Shown one piece after another: positions 1 through 10,207 of a stretch of 64,000 nucleotides of DNA; the first letter of the stretch is position 1, and every line of letters starts with the position of its first letter. The notes beneath the pieces are model-generated. The model was not told the origin of the DNA. It was given only the letters and a program-made list of their open reading frames with translations, and searched no databases. The position numbers and the translations under genes are program-made. The stretch is from Paracidovorax konjaci (lineage in GTDB: Bacteria; Pseudomonadota; Gammaproteobacteria; Burkholderiales; Burkholderiaceae_C): assembly GCF_900112675.1 (NCBI RefSeq), contig NZ_FOMQ01000003.1, positions 310,001 through 374,000 on the forward strand, read 5' to 3'.

Positions 1-727
1 TCTCGTTCTCGTGGTGCGGGAACTGCAGGTCCGCGCCCCCGCCGTGGATGTCGAAGCTCTCGCCCAGCGTGGCGCAGCTCATGGCCGAGCATTCGATGTG
101 CCAGCCCGGCCGGCCGGCGCCGAAGGGGCTGTCCCACTTCGCCTCGGGCGGCTCGCCGGGCTTGGCGGCCTTCCAGAGCACGAAATCCAGCGGGTCTTCC
201 TTGCCGTCCTGCACGGCCACGCGTTCGCCGGCGCGCAATTCGTCGAGCGACTTGCCCGAGAGCTTGCCGTAGCCCTGGAATTTGCGCACCGCGTAGTTCA
301 CGTCGCCGCTGCCCGAGCGGTAGGCCAGGCCCTTGCCCTCCAGCGTGCCGATGAGCGAGAGCATCTGCGGCACGTATTCGGTGGCGCGCGGCTCGACCGT
401 GGGGGGCTCGATGGCCAGCGCGCCGATGTCCTGGTGCATGGCCAGGGTCATCTCGTCCGTGAGCTGGCGGATGGTGATGCCGCGCTCCACCGCACGCTTG
501 ATGATCTTGTCGTCGATGTCCGTGATGTTGCGCACGTAGGTGACGCGGTAGCCGCTGCTGCGCAGCCAGCGCTGGACCACGTCGAATGCCATCATCATGC
601 GGGCATGCCCGATGTGGCACAGGTCGTAGATGGTCATGCCGCAGACGTACATGCGGACATGGCCGGGCTCCAGCGGAGAAAAGTCCTCCATCGCACGCGA
701 CAGCGTGTTGTAGATGCGCAAACTCAT
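1..727 (-). CDS. cysS: Cysteinyl-tRNA synthetase, N-terminal part (runs off window)
   Basis: Class I aminoacyl-tRNA synthetase charging tRNA-Cys in the cytoplasm. About 242 N-terminal residues are visible; the gene continues beyond position 1. Seen: start [16 protein letters not shown], the cysteine/zinc ligand in MYVCGMT (residue 29), the ATP-binding signature HIGHA (residues 38-42), NITDIDDKI, and the second zinc region WHIECSAM followed by HHENE at the very edge. The KMSKS loop and anticodon-binding domain lie outside. The ATG at 727 is the first one that gives the canonical N-terminus. It is divergent from the TPR gene at 952, so the 728-951 region holds promoters for both. Identification is secure. 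Confidence 0.96.
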   Translation of the reverse strand, partial: MSLRIYNTLSRAMEDFSPLEPGHVRMYVCGMTIYDLCHIGHARMMMAFDVVQRWLRSSGYRVTYVRNITDIDDKIIKRAVERGITIRQLTDEMTLAMHQDIGALAIEPPTVEPRATEYVPQMLSLIGTLEGKGLAYRSGSGDVNYAVRKFQGYGKLSGKSLDELRAGERVAVQDGKEDPLDFVLWKAAKPGEPPEAKWDSPFGAGRPGWHIECSAMSCATLGESFDIHGGGADLQFPHHENE

Positions 728-951
728 GGAATGTCAGTGAAGAGGGGTGGCGGAATGCAGCCGGGCCTGCCCTTGCGGGCGGCGATCCGGCGCCAGGAAG
801 CCCTGGCGAGCGGGGCGTGCGCGGCGGATGCGCGACACGGGAATCAGGAGCGGCAACAGCGCACCGGCATGACAAAACCCCTCGGCTACAATCCGCCGCA
901 GTATAAGGCCCGTTACTGCTTGACACCTTCACACCCCCTTTTCCATCGCCC

Positions 952-2025
952 ATGACGCACGCACGCCGCCCAATTCCCCATCTCCTGCGACTGCTCGTGC
1001 TGTCGGCCTTGCTGGGGGCTCCGCTGGCCCACGCGGACGACTACGCGGACATCACCCAGCTGCTCAAATCCGGCAAGCCCGCCGATGCCCTGGCCAAGGC
1101 AGACCAGCGCCTCCTGGCCAATCCCCGCGACCCGCAGTTGCGGTTCCTGCGCGGCGTTGCCCAGGCGGACTCCGGCAAGCAGGCGGACGCGGTGGCCACC
1201 TTCACCAAGCTCACCGAGGACTATCCGGAGCTGCCGGAGCCCTACAACAACCTGGCGGTGCTCTACGCCAACCAGAACCAGCTGGACAAGGCGCGCACCG
1301 CGCTCGAGATGGCGATCCGCACCAACCCCAGCTACGCCACCGCCCATGAGAACCTGGGCGACATCTACGCCAAGCTGGCCAGCCAGGCCTACAACAAGGC
1401 CCTGCAGCTGGACGCCTCCAACGCCACCACCGTGCGCCCCAAGCTGGCCCTGATCCGCGACCTGTTCTCCGGCGATGCCGGCAAATCGGTGAATGCGAAG
1501 GCGACCGTGCCGGTGGCAGCCGCCACAGCCGCCGCACCGGCCCCCGCGACCACGCGCACCCCTGCGCCCTCTCCGGCTCCGGCACCCGCCCCAGCGCCTT
1601 CTCCCGCGCCGGCGGCCTCGCCCGCACCGGCGCCTGCCGCTGCTCCTTCGCCGGCACCCGCCCCCGCCGCGGCCACCAGCAATGCGGCCGAGAAGGACGT
1701 CACTGCGGCCGTGCGCGCCTGGGCCGCCGCCTGGGAAGGCCAGGACATGAATGGCTACCTGGGCGCCTACGACCAGGGTTTCGTACCGCCCGGCAAGCAA
1801 AGCCGCGCCACCTGGGAAAAGGAACGCCGCGACCGCATCGTGGGCCGCGCCAAGATCAACGTGACCGTGAACGACCTGCGCGTCACGGTGAACGGCAACA
1901 AGGCCCAGGCCCGGTTCCGCCAGGGCTACAGCTCCGGCTCCTACAGCGTGAACAGCCGCAAGACCCTCGATCTGGTCCAGAGCGGCGGCCGTTGGCTGAT
2001 CCTCCGCGAGTCCACCGGCGGCTGA
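952..2025 (+). CDS. Secreted TPR protein with Pro/Ala linker and NTF2-like C-terminal domain
   Basis: 357 residues. A Sec signal peptide ends near AHA-DD (residue 27). Residues 30-165 are tetratricopeptide repeats (PEPYNNLAVLYANQNQLDKA; YATAHENLGDIYAKLA), a protein-protein interaction scaffold. Residues about 175-240 are a low-complexity Pro/Ala linker. The last 110 residues (VRAWAAAWEGQDMNGYLGAY ... GGRWLILRES) look like the NTF2/SnoaL-type domain found at the C-terminus of some L,D-transpeptidases. The next gene, a YkuD L,D-transpeptidase, ends in a similar domain, so the two probably work on the same periplasmic structure, likely peptidoglycan. Family features are clear; the exact function is inferred. 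Confidence 0.8.
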   Translation: MTHARRPIPHLLRLLVLSALLGAPLAHADDYADITQLLKSGKPADALAKADQRLLANPRDPQLRFLRGVAQADSGKQADAVATFTKLTEDYPELPEPYNNLAVLYANQNQLDKARTALEMAIRTNPSYATAHENLGDIYAKLASQAYNKALQLDASNATTVRPKLALIRDLFSGDAGKSVNAKATVPVAAATAAAPAPATTRTPAPSPAPAPAPAPSPAPAASPAPAPAAAPSPAPAPAAATSNAAEKDVTAAVRAWAAAWEGQDMNGYLGAYDQGFVPPGKQSRATWEKERRDRIVGRAKINVTVNDLRVTVNGNKAQARFRQGYSSGSYSVNSRKTLDLVQSGGRWLILRESTGG

Positions 2026-2170
2026 TGGCGGCGCTGCGTCGTACGTCTTTCCGGATGTGCATGCCGGCGCTGTGCAGCGCCGGCGTCGTACCTTGCGCAG
2101 CCCTGCCGCACCGTGCCCGCCGCGCGGCGCGGGGCGGCCCCCACACCCTTCTCTCCCTGTAGAGCCGCGC

Positions 2171-3481
2171 ATGTCCGTGGCCATTCCCTTACGGAGCCGC
2201 ACGGTCGCGGCGGCGGCAGCACTGTCCGTGCTCTGCGGCCTGGTGCCGCCGGGCGCTTATGCCCAGGGCGACAAGGAGCGCGCCGTCGCGCGCGCCAAGC
2301 GCTCCCAGACCAAGGCACCCGCCCGCGCACAGCCCGCGCCGCTGCGGGACGGCCAGGCCGAGCAGCGCCTCATGGAGGTCTACCGCCTCACCGGCGAAGG
2401 CCGTGGCCGCGAAGCACTGGCCAAGGCCGAGAGCCTGGTGCGCGACTACCCGCATTTCCAGCTCGCGCAACTCACGCTGGGCGATCTGCTGTCGGCCCGC
2501 ACACGGCCCCTGCGCCAACTGGGCGATGTACCGGCCGGCCAGGGCGATGCGCCCCAGCCCCCCACGCCCACCGCGGCGGAGGTGCTGGCCGAGCTGCGCG
2601 CCGAGTCGCGCCAGCGCACGGATGCGCTGCGCATCCGCCCTGGCGCGCGCGCCATTCCCGCCCAGTTCCTGGAACTGTCGCCCCGCTCGCGCCATGCGAT
2701 CGCGGTCGATGCCTCGCGATCGCGCCTGTACCTGTTCCAGAACACCGACCAGGGTCTGGAGCTGATCGCCGATTACTACGCCTCGGTGGGCAAGCTCGGC
2801 ATCGAGAAGGCCCTGGAGGGCGACCAGCGCACGCCGCTGGGTGTCTACTTCATCACGAGCCGGCTCGACCCCGCCACGCTGAAAGATTTCTACGGCGCGG
2901 GGGCGCTGCCCATCAACTACCCCAATCCGCTGGACCTGAGCCGGGGCAAGACCGGCAGCGGCATCTGGCTGCACGGCACGCCGTCCGAGCAGTTCTCGCG
3001 CGCGCCGCTGTCCACCGACGGCTGCCTAGCGCTCGCCAACCCCGACCTGGAGCGCATCCTGCGCACCGTGGAGCCCCGCTCCACGCCGGTGCTGATCGCA
3101 CGGCAGATCCAGTGGGTACAGCCCCAGGCCGTGCTGGGCGAGCGCCGCCAGTTCGAGAACGTGCTCGACGCGTGGCGCACCGCCAAGTCGCAGGGCGACG
3201 TGCGGCGGCTGCTGTCGTTCTACGCGCCCGGCTTCCAGAGCTACGGCAAGATGCAGCTTGCCGACTATGCCAAGAGCCTGGAGGCCGAGACCCGCGCGCT
3301 GCGCGGGCGCCCGCTGCACCTCAAGGACCGCTCGCTGCTGCGCTGGACGGATGCCTCCGACACCATGGTGGTAACGTTCGGCGAAGTGGCCGAAGGCGCC
3401 CGCACCGGCCCCGTCAAGCGCCAGTACTGGATGCGCAAGGGCCAGCAATGGCAGATCTTTTTCGAAGGAGTGATTGGATGA
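2171..3481 (+). CDS. L,D-transpeptidase (YkuD) with C-terminal NTF2-like domain
   Basis: 436-residue secreted enzyme of the YkuD family, which forms or edits 3-3 peptidoglycan crosslinks or attaches proteins to the wall. Seen: signal peptide ending near AYA-QG (residue 31), a helical TPR-like stretch ([20 protein letters not shown]), then the catalytic domain with His268 in WLHGTP and Cys285 in STDGCLAL. The final 110 residues resemble the C-terminal domain of the preceding TPR protein. ATG at 2171 is chosen because the signal peptide starts there; an open frame extends upstream without one. The stop overlaps the ppiA start (ATGA), implying coupled translation. Confidence 0.88.
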   Translation: MSVAIPLRSRTVAAAAALSVLCGLVPPGAYAQGDKERAVARAKRSQTKAPARAQPAPLRDGQAEQRLMEVYRLTGEGRGREALAKAESLVRDYPHFQLAQLTLGDLLSARTRPLRQLGDVPAGQGDAPQPPTPTAAEVLAELRAESRQRTDALRIRPGARAIPAQFLELSPRSRHAIAVDASRSRLYLFQNTDQGLELIADYYASVGKLGIEKALEGDQRTPLGVYFITSRLDPATLKDFYGAGALPINYPNPLDLSRGKTGSGIWLHGTPSEQFSRAPLSTDGCLALANPDLERILRTVEPRSTPVLIARQIQWVQPQAVLGERRQFENVLDAWRTAKSQGDVRRLLSFYAPGFQSYGKMQLADYAKSLEAETRALRGRPLHLKDRSLLRWTDASDTMVVTFGEVAEGARTGPVKRQYWMRKGQQWQIFFEGVIG

Positions 3482-4071
3482 TGAAGACGATGTTTTCCAG
3501 ACGACATGCCGCCGCCGCCCTGGCCGGCCTCGCGTTCGCGGCGCTGACCCCCTCGGCCATGGGGCAGGCCGCGGCCGCGCCGAAGGTCAAGCTGGCGACC
3601 ACCCTGGGCGACATCGTCGTGCAGCTCGATCCCGCCAAGGCCCCCAAGACGGTGGAGAACTTCCTCCAGTACGTGAAGGACAAGCACTACGACGGCACGG
3701 TGTTCCACCGCGTGATCGACGGCTTCATGATCCAGGGCGGCGGCTTCACGCCCGACCTGCAGCAAAAGCCCACGCGCCCGCCGATCCCGCTCGAAGCCAA
3801 GAACGGCCTCAAGAACGATGCCTACACCATCGCCATGGCCCGCACCGGCAGCCCCGATTCGGCCACCTCGCAGTTCTTCATCAACGTGAAGGACAACGTC
3901 GCTCTCAACGCGCCCAACCCGGACGGCCACGGCTACGCGGTGTTCGGCAAGGTGGTGAGCGGCAAGGAAGTGGTCGACAAGATCAAGGCGGTGGAAACCA
4001 CGAACCGCGGCATGCACCAGGGCGTGCCGGCCACGCCCGTCGTGATCAATTCCGCCACCGTGGTGCAGTGA
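3478..4071 (+). CDS. ppiA: Periplasmic peptidyl-prolyl cis-trans isomerase (cyclophilin A)
   Basis: Cyclophilin-type prolyl isomerase helping fold exported proteins. 197 residues with a signal peptide ending around SAMGQA (residue 33). The cyclophilin core is visible: [32 protein letters not shown] and [18 protein letters not shown]. The start ATG (3478) overlaps the stop of the L,D-transpeptidase; a second ATG follows at 3481 and cannot be excluded. It is followed 55 bp later by a cytoplasmic paralogue, ppiB, an arrangement known from many proteobacteria. Confidence 0.93.
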   Translation: MMKTMFSRRHAAAALAGLAFAALTPSAMGQAAAAPKVKLATTLGDIVVQLDPAKAPKTVENFLQYVKDKHYDGTVFHRVIDGFMIQGGGFTPDLQQKPTRPPIPLEAKNGLKNDAYTIAMARTGSPDSATSQFFINVKDNVALNAPNPDGHGYAVFGKVVSGKEVVDKIKAVETTNRGMHQGVPATPVVINSATVVQ

Positions 4072-4126
4072 GCCCCCGCTCGCCCGCCCCCCACCGTCCC
4101 CCTCCCGGACTTACCAAGGAACCCGA

Positions 4127-4633
4127 ATGAGCAACCCCCAAGTCGAACTCCACATCGCCGGCCACGGCGTGATCACCCTCGAACTCGATGCCGAGAAGGC
4201 GCCGAAATCCACCGAGAACTTCCTCGCCTACGTGAAGAAGGGCCACTACGACAACACGGTGTTCCACCGCGTGATCCCGGGCTTCATGATCCAGGGCGGC
4301 GGCTTCGAGCCCGGCATGAACCAGAAGGGCACCGACGCAGCCATCGAGAACGAAGCCCAGAACGGCCTGAAGAACGACAACTACACCGTGGCCATGGCCC
4401 GCACAAGCGATCCGCACTCGGCCACCGCGCAGTTCTTCATCAACGTGGCCGACAACGGCTTCCTGAACCACACCGCGCCGTCCGCCCAGGGCTGGGGCTA
4501 TGCCGTGTTCGGCAAGGTGGTCAAGGGCACCGAGATCGTGGACGCCATCAAGGGCGTGAAGACGGGCCGGAAGGGTTTCCACGACGACGTGCCGAAGGAC
4601 GACGTGATCATCGAGAAGGCTGTCGCGCTCTGA
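4127..4633 (+). CDS. ppiB: Cytoplasmic peptidyl-prolyl cis-trans isomerase (cyclophilin B)
   Basis: 168-residue cyclophilin without a signal peptide. Motifs: [40 protein letters not shown] and [19 protein letters not shown]. Length and N-terminus ([20 protein letters not shown]) match PpiB. An AAGGAA ribosome binding site lies 6 bp before the ATG. It catalyses prolyl isomerisation during cytoplasmic folding. It appears to be co-transcribed with ppiA and lpxH. Confidence 0.95.
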   Translation: MSNPQVELHIAGHGVITLELDAEKAPKSTENFLAYVKKGHYDNTVFHRVIPGFMIQGGGFEPGMNQKGTDAAIENEAQNGLKNDNYTVAMARTSDPHSATAQFFINVADNGFLNHTAPSAQGWGYAVFGKVVKGTEIVDAIKGVKTGRKGFHDDVPKDDVIIEKAVAL

Positions 4634-4798
4634 CACCGAACTGAGCCGCTGCGGGCGCAGCCGCCTCGGCGGCCGCCCCGCTCTCCCGGTTCCGCGTGGG
4701 CCGCTTGCCGGTCTGCCGCCGACACCCTTGCCGATGGTGCGGCGGACCCGGATCGACGCCCCCGATATCCCTTCGTTCGCCCTCCGTCCTTCCGCCCG

Positions 4799-5608
4799 AT
4801 GCCTCCGACCGTGCCGTCTCTCCCGGAATTCGTCGCGCCCAGCGCCTGGCGCACGGTCGATTTCATCTCCGACCTGCACCTGGATGCCGATCATCCGGAG
4901 ACGGTGCGCGCCTTTTCCCGCTACCTGGACACCACCCCTGCCGACGCCGTATTCCTGCTGGGAGACCTGTTCGAGGTCTGGGTGGGCGACGACGCGCTGC
5001 AGGAGCCCGGAAGCTTCGAGGCCGAGGGCTGCGCGCTGCTGCGCCGCGCCGCATCCCGCCGGTCCCTCTATTTCATGCACGGCAACCGCGACTTCCTCGT
5101 CGGCGATGGCTTCACCACGGCCACCGGCGTTCCGGTGCTGCAGGACCCCACCGTGCTCGTCTTCGCGGGCCGCCGCTGGCTCCTGAGCCATGGCGATGCG
5201 CTGTGCCTGGACGACGTGGACTACCAGCGTTTCCGCGCCGTGGCGCGCGACCCGCAGTGGCAGGCGCAGGTACTGGCCCGCCCGCTGGCGGACCGCCGCG
5301 CCCAGGGCCGCAGCGTGCGCGCCGAGAGCGAGGCGCGCAAGCAGTCCGGCTCCGGCTTCTACGGCGACGTCGACACTGCGGCCGCCCTGGCATGGCTCGC
5401 GGCGGCCGACGCGCCCGCGCTGATCCACGGCCACACGCACTTGCCGGCCGACCACGTGCTGCGCGAAGCGGCACCCGGCGGCGGCGGTGCGCCCGCCCTC
5501 ACCCGCCATGTCCTGACCGATTGGGACCTCGACTCCCTCGCGCCGCGGGCCGGCGCGCTGCGGCTCACCGCCCAGGGCTTGGAACGCGTCGCGCTCGTCC
5601 CCACCTGA
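4799..5608 (+). CDS. lpxH: UDP-2,3-diacylglucosamine diphosphatase
   Basis: Calcineurin-like metallophosphoesterase that hydrolyses UDP-2,3-diacylglucosamine to lipid X in lipid A synthesis, at the inner face of the membrane. 269 residues. Metal ligand motifs are complete: SDLHLDADHPET, GDLFEVWVGDD, HGNRDFLVG, LSHGD and HGHTHLPADH. The order ppiB-lpxH is common in proteobacteria. The ATG at 4799 gives a short N-terminus before VDFISDLH; no strong ribosome binding site is visible. Essential gene in most Gram-negative bacteria. Confidence 0.95.
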   Translation: MPPTVPSLPEFVAPSAWRTVDFISDLHLDADHPETVRAFSRYLDTTPADAVFLLGDLFEVWVGDDALQEPGSFEAEGCALLRRAASRRSLYFMHGNRDFLVGDGFTTATGVPVLQDPTVLVFAGRRWLLSHGDALCLDDVDYQRFRAVARDPQWQAQVLARPLADRRAQGRSVRAESEARKQSGSGFYGDVDTAAALAWLAAADAPALIHGHTHLPADHVLREAAPGGGGAPALTRHVLTDWDLDSLAPRAGALRLTAQGLERVALVPT

Positions 5609-5612
5609 GGGC

Positions 5613-6461
5613 ATGCACGCGCCCTTTCGCCACGCCCTCCGCCGCTTCGTCAACCGCGTGCGCGCCACGCTGGCGCCCGTCCCCGACATCAACGCCCCGC
5701 TCTGGCTGCAGACGCTCTCGCGCTACCCGTTCCTGGCCGCGCTGCCGCTGCACGACCAGGCCAAGCTGCGCGCGCTGAGCGCCCATTTCCTGCAGCGCAA
5801 GGAGTTCACCGGTGCCCACGGCATGGAGGTGACCGACGCCATGGCCGTCGCCATCGCCGCGCAGGCCTGCCTGCCGCTGCTGCACTGGGGCGAGCCGGCG
5901 CAGGCCCTCGCCTGGTACGACGACTTCGTGGGCATTGTGGTCCACCCGGGCGAAGCGGTGGCCCGCCGGCAGTCCGTGGATGCGGCCGGCGTGGTGCACG
6001 ACTACGACGAAGTGCTGCTGGGCGAGGCGATGGAGCGTGGCCCGGTGATGCTGAGCTGGCCGGCCGTGGACGGCGCCGGCCGGCCGCTCGCGCGCGGCAC
6101 CGCGGGCAGCGGCACGAGCGTGGTGATCCACGAGTTCGTGCACAAGCTGGATATGCGCAACGGCGGCGCGGACGGCTACCCGCCCCTGCCGCCGGGCTTC
6201 ATGGGCGCGCGCGACACCCGCAGCGCGCGCGAGCGCTGGCGTGCCGCCTGGGAGCCGGCCTATGCCGAGTTCCGCGAGCAGGTCATCATCGCCGAGCGCT
6301 TCGGCGGCGAATGGCCGTGGCTCGATGCCTACGGTGCCACCGCGCCGGCCGAATTCTTCGCCGTGGCCTGCGAAGCCTACTTCGTCAGCCGCGACCGCTT
6401 CGCGCAGGAATTCCCCACGCTGCGGCCCGTGCTGGACGCGTTCTTCCAGCCCGCGGGCTGA
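5613..6461 (+). CDS. mtfA: Zinc-dependent peptidase, MtfA (M90) family
   Basis: 282 residues. The zinc-peptidase motif is visible as HEFVHKLDM (His173 and His177, with Glu174 as general base), followed by further conserved blocks (FGGEWPWLDAYGATAPAEFFAVACEAYF). In E. coli MtfA is a cytosolic peptidase that binds and inactivates the Mlc repressor; whether it does so here is unknown, since Mlc is not in the window. It starts 4 bp after the lpxH stop, so it is very likely in the same operon. Confidence 0.9.
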   Translation: MHAPFRHALRRFVNRVRATLAPVPDINAPLWLQTLSRYPFLAALPLHDQAKLRALSAHFLQRKEFTGAHGMEVTDAMAVAIAAQACLPLLHWGEPAQALAWYDDFVGIVVHPGEAVARRQSVDAAGVVHDYDEVLLGEAMERGPVMLSWPAVDGAGRPLARGTAGSGTSVVIHEFVHKLDMRNGGADGYPPLPPGFMGARDTRSARERWRAAWEPAYAEFREQVIIAERFGGEWPWLDAYGATAPAEFFAVACEAYFVSRDRFAQEFPTLRPVLDAFFQPAG

Positions 6462-6483
6462 TGCTGCACGCGCGCCGTCCGGG

Positions 6484-8118
6484 TCAATCCACCGCGGTGC
6501 GGTAGGCCACGCCGTCGCGGCCGGGATCGGCGCCGCCGTGCAGCCGGCCATCCGCCGCGATCTGCACGCCGTGTACCCAGCCGATGGTGTAGTTGTACGG
6601 GTTGCGGAACACCTCCACGCCTTCTTGCTGCAGCACGCGCGTGACGTGGCGCGGGATGCGGTTGCACACGTCGATGGAGTTGCTGGTGGACGAGAAGCGC
6701 GGCGCCGACACCGCCTCCTGCATGCCCATGCCGTGGTCGATCATGTTCAGCAGCACCTGCAGCACGCCCATGGCGATCTGCGTGCCGCCCGGCGCGCCCA
6801 GCACGATCTCGGGCCGGCCGTCCTTGAAGACGATGCTCGGGCACGAGGAGGTGAACCGGCTCTTGCCCGGCTGGATGCTGCCCGCGCGGCCCGGGCGCGG
6901 ATCGAACACGCCCATGCAGCCGTTGTAGAAAAAGCCCATGCCCGGCGTGATTACGCCCGAGGGCATGGCCAGCGAATGCGTCATCGACACGCAGTTGCCG
7001 TCGCCATCGACCACGCACAGGTGCGTGGTGTCGCGCGGCACGGGGGCGCCCGGGTTCACGCGCTCCACGCTGAAGCGCTGCCCGGCACGGATGGCGTCCG
7101 CCACGCGCGCGGCGCCTTGCTTGGAGAGCAACTCCTCCAGCGGCACCTGCACGAAGGCCGGGTCGCCGATGTGCCGGTCCTTGTCGGAGGTGGCCTTCTT
7201 CATGGCCTCGCTCAGGAGGCGCAGGTAGTCCGGCCCGTTGTGCTCCATCTCCGCGAGCGCGAAGTTCTCCAGGATGTTCAGCATCTGCAGCAGCATGGCG
7301 CCGCCGCCCGGAGGCTGGTTGGTGGTGATGGTGCGGCCCCGGTAGCTGCCCTTGAGCGGCGCCACGCGGCGCACCCGGTAGCGCGCGAGGTCTTCGCGCG
7401 CGAGCAGGCCACCCTGCGACTGCACGTGCTCCACCATGCGGCTTGCCAGCTCGCCCTCGTAGAACGGCGAGATGCCTTCCTCGGCCACCTGGGCGAGCAC
7501 GCTGGCCATGCCGGGGTTGGCGAGCGGCGTGCCGATGGGCTTGGGCGAGCCGTCCGCGCGGCAATAGAGAGCGCGCCCTTCGCCGCTGTGGCGCAGGCGG
7601 TCGAGGTTGCTCGCGCGGCCCATGGTGGGCTCGTCGATCCAGAACGCATGCATGCCGGGCCGCACGAAGAAGCCTTCGGCCGCCCAGGCGATGGCGGGCG
7701 CCACCACGTCCTTCCAGGGCAGGCGGCCGTGCGCGCGGTGCATGGCCTCCAGGCCCTTGAGCGTGGCCGGCGTGGCGATGGACTGCGGGCCGATGTCGTT
7801 GACGCGGCCCTTCAGGATGAAGCCGAAGCCGTCCTTGGTCTCGCCTTCGAGCAGGCCGGCCCACATGTCCTCGCGGCAGGCGAGCGGCGCGGGCGCGTGG
7901 AAGTCGAAGTACTCGTGCGCTGCCGGGCCCGCGGCACCCTGCATGTAGACGGCCGCCGTGCCGAAGCCGGCGATGCCGCACATCAGCGGGTCCACCACGG
8001 TCTGCGCGAGCGCGGTGGCCACCGCGGCATCCACCGCGTTGCCGCCCGCGCGCAGCACCTCGATGCCCGACTCCGCCGCCTCGGGCTGCGGGCAGGACAC
8101 CATCGCTTGCTTTTTCAT
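6484..8118 (-). CDS. Gamma-glutamyltransferase-family Ntn-hydrolase
   Basis: 544 residues if the ATG at 8118 is used. This start is preferred over the GTG at 8130 (which overlaps the upstream stop) because a GAGGA ribosome binding site sits just before it. The family self-cleaves before a catalytic Thr; the site DTTHLCVVD is present with Thr364, and the later glycine motif GAPGGTQIAMGVLQ is intact. There is no signal peptide, so a cytoplasmic enzyme related to GGT or cephalosporin/glutaryl acylase is likely. The gene follows a Bug-type solute receptor and both are divergent from a LysR regulator, suggesting uptake and cleavage of a gamma-glutamyl or amide compound. The substrate is unknown. 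Confidence 0.88.
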   Translation of the reverse strand: MKKQAMVSCPQPEAAESGIEVLRAGGNAVDAAVATALAQTVVDPLMCGIAGFGTAAVYMQGAAGPAAHEYFDFHAPAPLACREDMWAGLLEGETKDGFGFILKGRVNDIGPQSIATPATLKGLEAMHRAHGRLPWKDVVAPAIAWAAEGFFVRPGMHAFWIDEPTMGRASNLDRLRHSGEGRALYCRADGSPKPIGTPLANPGMASVLAQVAEEGISPFYEGELASRMVEHVQSQGGLLAREDLARYRVRRVAPLKGSYRGRTITTNQPPGGGAMLLQMLNILENFALAEMEHNGPDYLRLLSEAMKKATSDKDRHIGDPAFVQVPLEELLSKQGAARVADAIRAGQRFSVERVNPGAPVPRDTTHLCVVDGDGNCVSMTHSLAMPSGVITPGMGFFYNGCMGVFDPRPGRAGSIQPGKSRFTSSCPSIVFKDGRPEIVLGAPGGTQIAMGVLQVLLNMIDHGMGMQEAVSAPRFSSTSNSIDVCNRIPRHVTRVLQQEGVEVFRNPYNYTIGWVHGVQIAADGRLHGGADPGRDGVAYRTAVD

Positions 8119-8126
8119 GGCCGTCC

Positions 8127-9110
8127 TCACTTGCCGCTCAGGTTCAAGGCGTCCAGCGTCGGGCCCCAGGCCTGGGCGTCGCGGCGGGCGGTTTCCATGA
8201 GCTGGCTGGCGGGCCCCGGCATGGGGATGGCGTTCATCGCGCGCAGCTTGGACTGCACCTCGGCGCTGGCGTGGAAGGCACGCGTGCCTTCGTGCAGCCT
8301 GGCGATGATGGCCGGGGGCGTGCCGCTGCGCGCGACGATGCCGCTCCAGCCCATGGTGTCGAAATCCTTCACGCCCAGTTCGTTGGCGACCGGCACGTCG
8401 GGCAGCTCGGGCAGGCGCGAGGGTGCGAGCACCACGAGCGGAATCACCTTGCGGTTCTTGATATGGGGCAGCGCGGTGCCGGCCACCGGGGCCATCACCT
8501 GCGTCTGCCCGCCGATGGTGGCCATGAGGCCGTCGGGCTCGCCCTTGAACGGCACGTGCGTCATCGAGATGCCGAGCTTCTTCTGCAGCAGCTCCACCGC
8601 CAGTTGCGTGGAGTTACCCAGGCCCGACGACGAGAAATTGAGTTGTCCGGGATGCGCCTTGGCGTACTTCACGAGATCGTCCAGCGACTTGAAGCCCGTC
8701 TCGGGGTTGGCCACCAGCACGAAAGGCACCGTGCTCAGCATGCCCACGCCGGTGAAGTCCTTTTCGGGGTCATAGGGCAGCGGCTTGTAGACGAACTTGT
8801 TGAGCACCATCTGCGACACGCCGCCGAACATCAGTGTGTAGCCGTCGGCCGGCTGGCCCAGCACCTGCTGCGCCGCGATGATGCCGCCCGCGCCGGGCTT
8901 GTTCTCCACCACGATGCTGGCGCCCAGCGCCTTGCCCGCGTGCTCCGCCCAGAGCCGCGCGACCGTGTCGGAGCTGCCGCCGGCCTGCTGCGACACGACG
9001 AGCCGGATCGGCCGGGTGCCCGGGTAGCCGGCGGCGTCCTGCGCGAGGGCCGGGGCGGCCCACGACAGCGCGGCGGCCGCCAACGCGGCAAGGCAAGAGA
9101 ATTTCTTCAT
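8127..9110 (-). CDS. Bug-family tripartite tricarboxylate receptor (TctC-like)
   Basis: 327-residue periplasmic solute-binding protein. Signal peptide ends near ALAQDA (residue 24). Family landmarks seen: YPGTRPIRLVVSQQAGGSSDTVARLWAEH, VVENKPGAGGIIAAQQV, GYTLMFGGV, GLGNSTQLAVELL, HVPFKGEPDGLMATIGGQ. Bug proteins are expanded in Bordetella, Cupriavidus and Comamonadaceae and usually bind carboxylates. No tctAB permease lies next to it, as is usual for orphan Bug receptors. Its end overlaps the alternative GTG start of the GGT-like gene by 4 bp. Confidence 0.92.
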   Translation of the reverse strand: MKKFSCLAALAAAALSWAAPALAQDAAGYPGTRPIRLVVSQQAGGSSDTVARLWAEHAGKALGASIVVENKPGAGGIIAAQQVLGQPADGYTLMFGGVSQMVLNKFVYKPLPYDPEKDFTGVGMLSTVPFVLVANPETGFKSLDDLVKYAKAHPGQLNFSSSGLGNSTQLAVELLQKKLGISMTHVPFKGEPDGLMATIGGQTQVMAPVAGTALPHIKNRKVIPLVVLAPSRLPELPDVPVANELGVKDFDTMGWSGIVARSGTPPAIIARLHEGTRAFHASAEVQSKLRAMNAIPMPGPASQLMETARRDAQAWGPTLDALNLSGK

Positions 9111-9238
9111 GGTCTGCAGTCTCCGAGGGGATCAGGGGTGGGAACGCGGGCCGCAAGGCACCGCTGCTCCCTGGATTATTCGGAGGCGCCCGCCGCCGCA
9201 CCAGCGAATTCGCCCGATGGATCCATTAGCATTTGCTC

Positions 9239-10207
9239 ATGGGTTTCTATGATCAAGTCGCCTGGGCGCGCCGGCTGAAGGTGAAGCACCTGGAGTCGTT
9301 CCTCGTGCTGGACGAGGCCGGCACGCTCACCGAGGCCGCCGTGCGCATGCACATGACGCAGTCAGCCATGTCGCACTGGCTGGCCGACCTCGAAGAGCTG
9401 GTGGGCATGCCGCTGGTCACGCGCGGGCGGCGCATCCAGCTCACGCCGGCCGGGGTCATCATGAAGCGGCTGGCCATTGGCGTGCTGGGCGACATCTCGC
9501 GCACGCAGATGGAGCTGGGCGCGGTGGCCGAGGGCCGCACCGCGCGGCTGCACATCGGCAGCGTGTGGGCCGGGGTGGCGCGCGGCGTGCCGCAGGCCCT
9601 GGCGGAATTCCAGCGGCTGCACCCCCACATCTCGGTCACGGTGTCCGAAAGCCCATTCGGCAACCTGCTCGAAGGGCTGCAGAACAAGCAGCTCGACGTG
9701 GTGGTGGGCTCGCTCGATGCCCGCGCGCATCATGCGCGGCTGGAGCACCGGGAGCTGTTCGAGGACAACGTCTGCCTCGTGGTCGGCCGCGCGAGCCGCC
9801 TCTGGGACGCTGCCGGCCCCCTGCGGCTGGCCGACCTGCTGGAAGAGGACTGGATCATGCCGCCCAAGGGCACGCTGATGCGCTCGCAACTGGACGCCGC
9901 GTTGCTCGACAGCGGCGCGCCCTGGCTGCTGCCCAAGGTGGAGACCGCCGCCATCACCACGCTGCAGGCGCTGATCCACCAGGGCGACTACCTGGGCGTG
10001 TGCTCGGAAGCCATGGCCGAATACCAGGCGGCGCTGGGCAACATGCGGATCCTGCCGCTGGACCGCACGATCCGCTTCGGCCCGGTGGGCGTGGTCTGGA
10101 GCCGCGACAACCCCGCCGAGGCCGTGCGGCTCTTCGTGGACCACATCACGCAGGCCAGGACAGTCCCGCCACCATCCCCGGGCAGCGTCACAGCCCCAGG
10201 TCGCTGA
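9239..10207 (+). CDS. LysR-family transcriptional regulator
   Basis: 322 residues. The N-terminal winged helix-turn-helix is clear ([45 protein letters not shown]), followed by a periplasmic-binding-like effector domain from about residue 95. It is divergent from the Bug receptor/GGT operon with 128 bp between starts, the classical arrangement in which a LysR protein controls its neighbour and itself. ATG at 9239 is preferred to the in-frame TTG at 9233. The 3' end overlaps the convergent DUF1348 gene by about 20 bp. Confidence 0.92.
   Translation: MGFYDQVAWARRLKVKHLESFLVLDEAGTLTEAAVRMHMTQSAMSHWLADLEELVGMPLVTRGRRIQLTPAGVIMKRLAIGVLGDISRTQMELGAVAEGRTARLHIGSVWAGVARGVPQALAEFQRLHPHISVTVSESPFGNLLEGLQNKQLDVVVGSLDARAHHARLEHRELFEDNVCLVVGRASRLWDAAGPLRLADLLEEDWIMPPKGTLMRSQLDAALLDSGAPWLLPKVETAAITTLQALIHQGDYLGVCSEAMAEYQAALGNMRILPLDRTIRFGPVGVVWSRDNPAEAVRLFVDHITQARTVPPPSPGSVTAPGR

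Noticed and set aside
1560-1675. Tandem repeat of CCGGCACCCGCCCC type as a possible microsatellite
   Set aside because: It encodes the Pro/Ala linker of the TPR protein and is in frame; explained by low-complexity coding.
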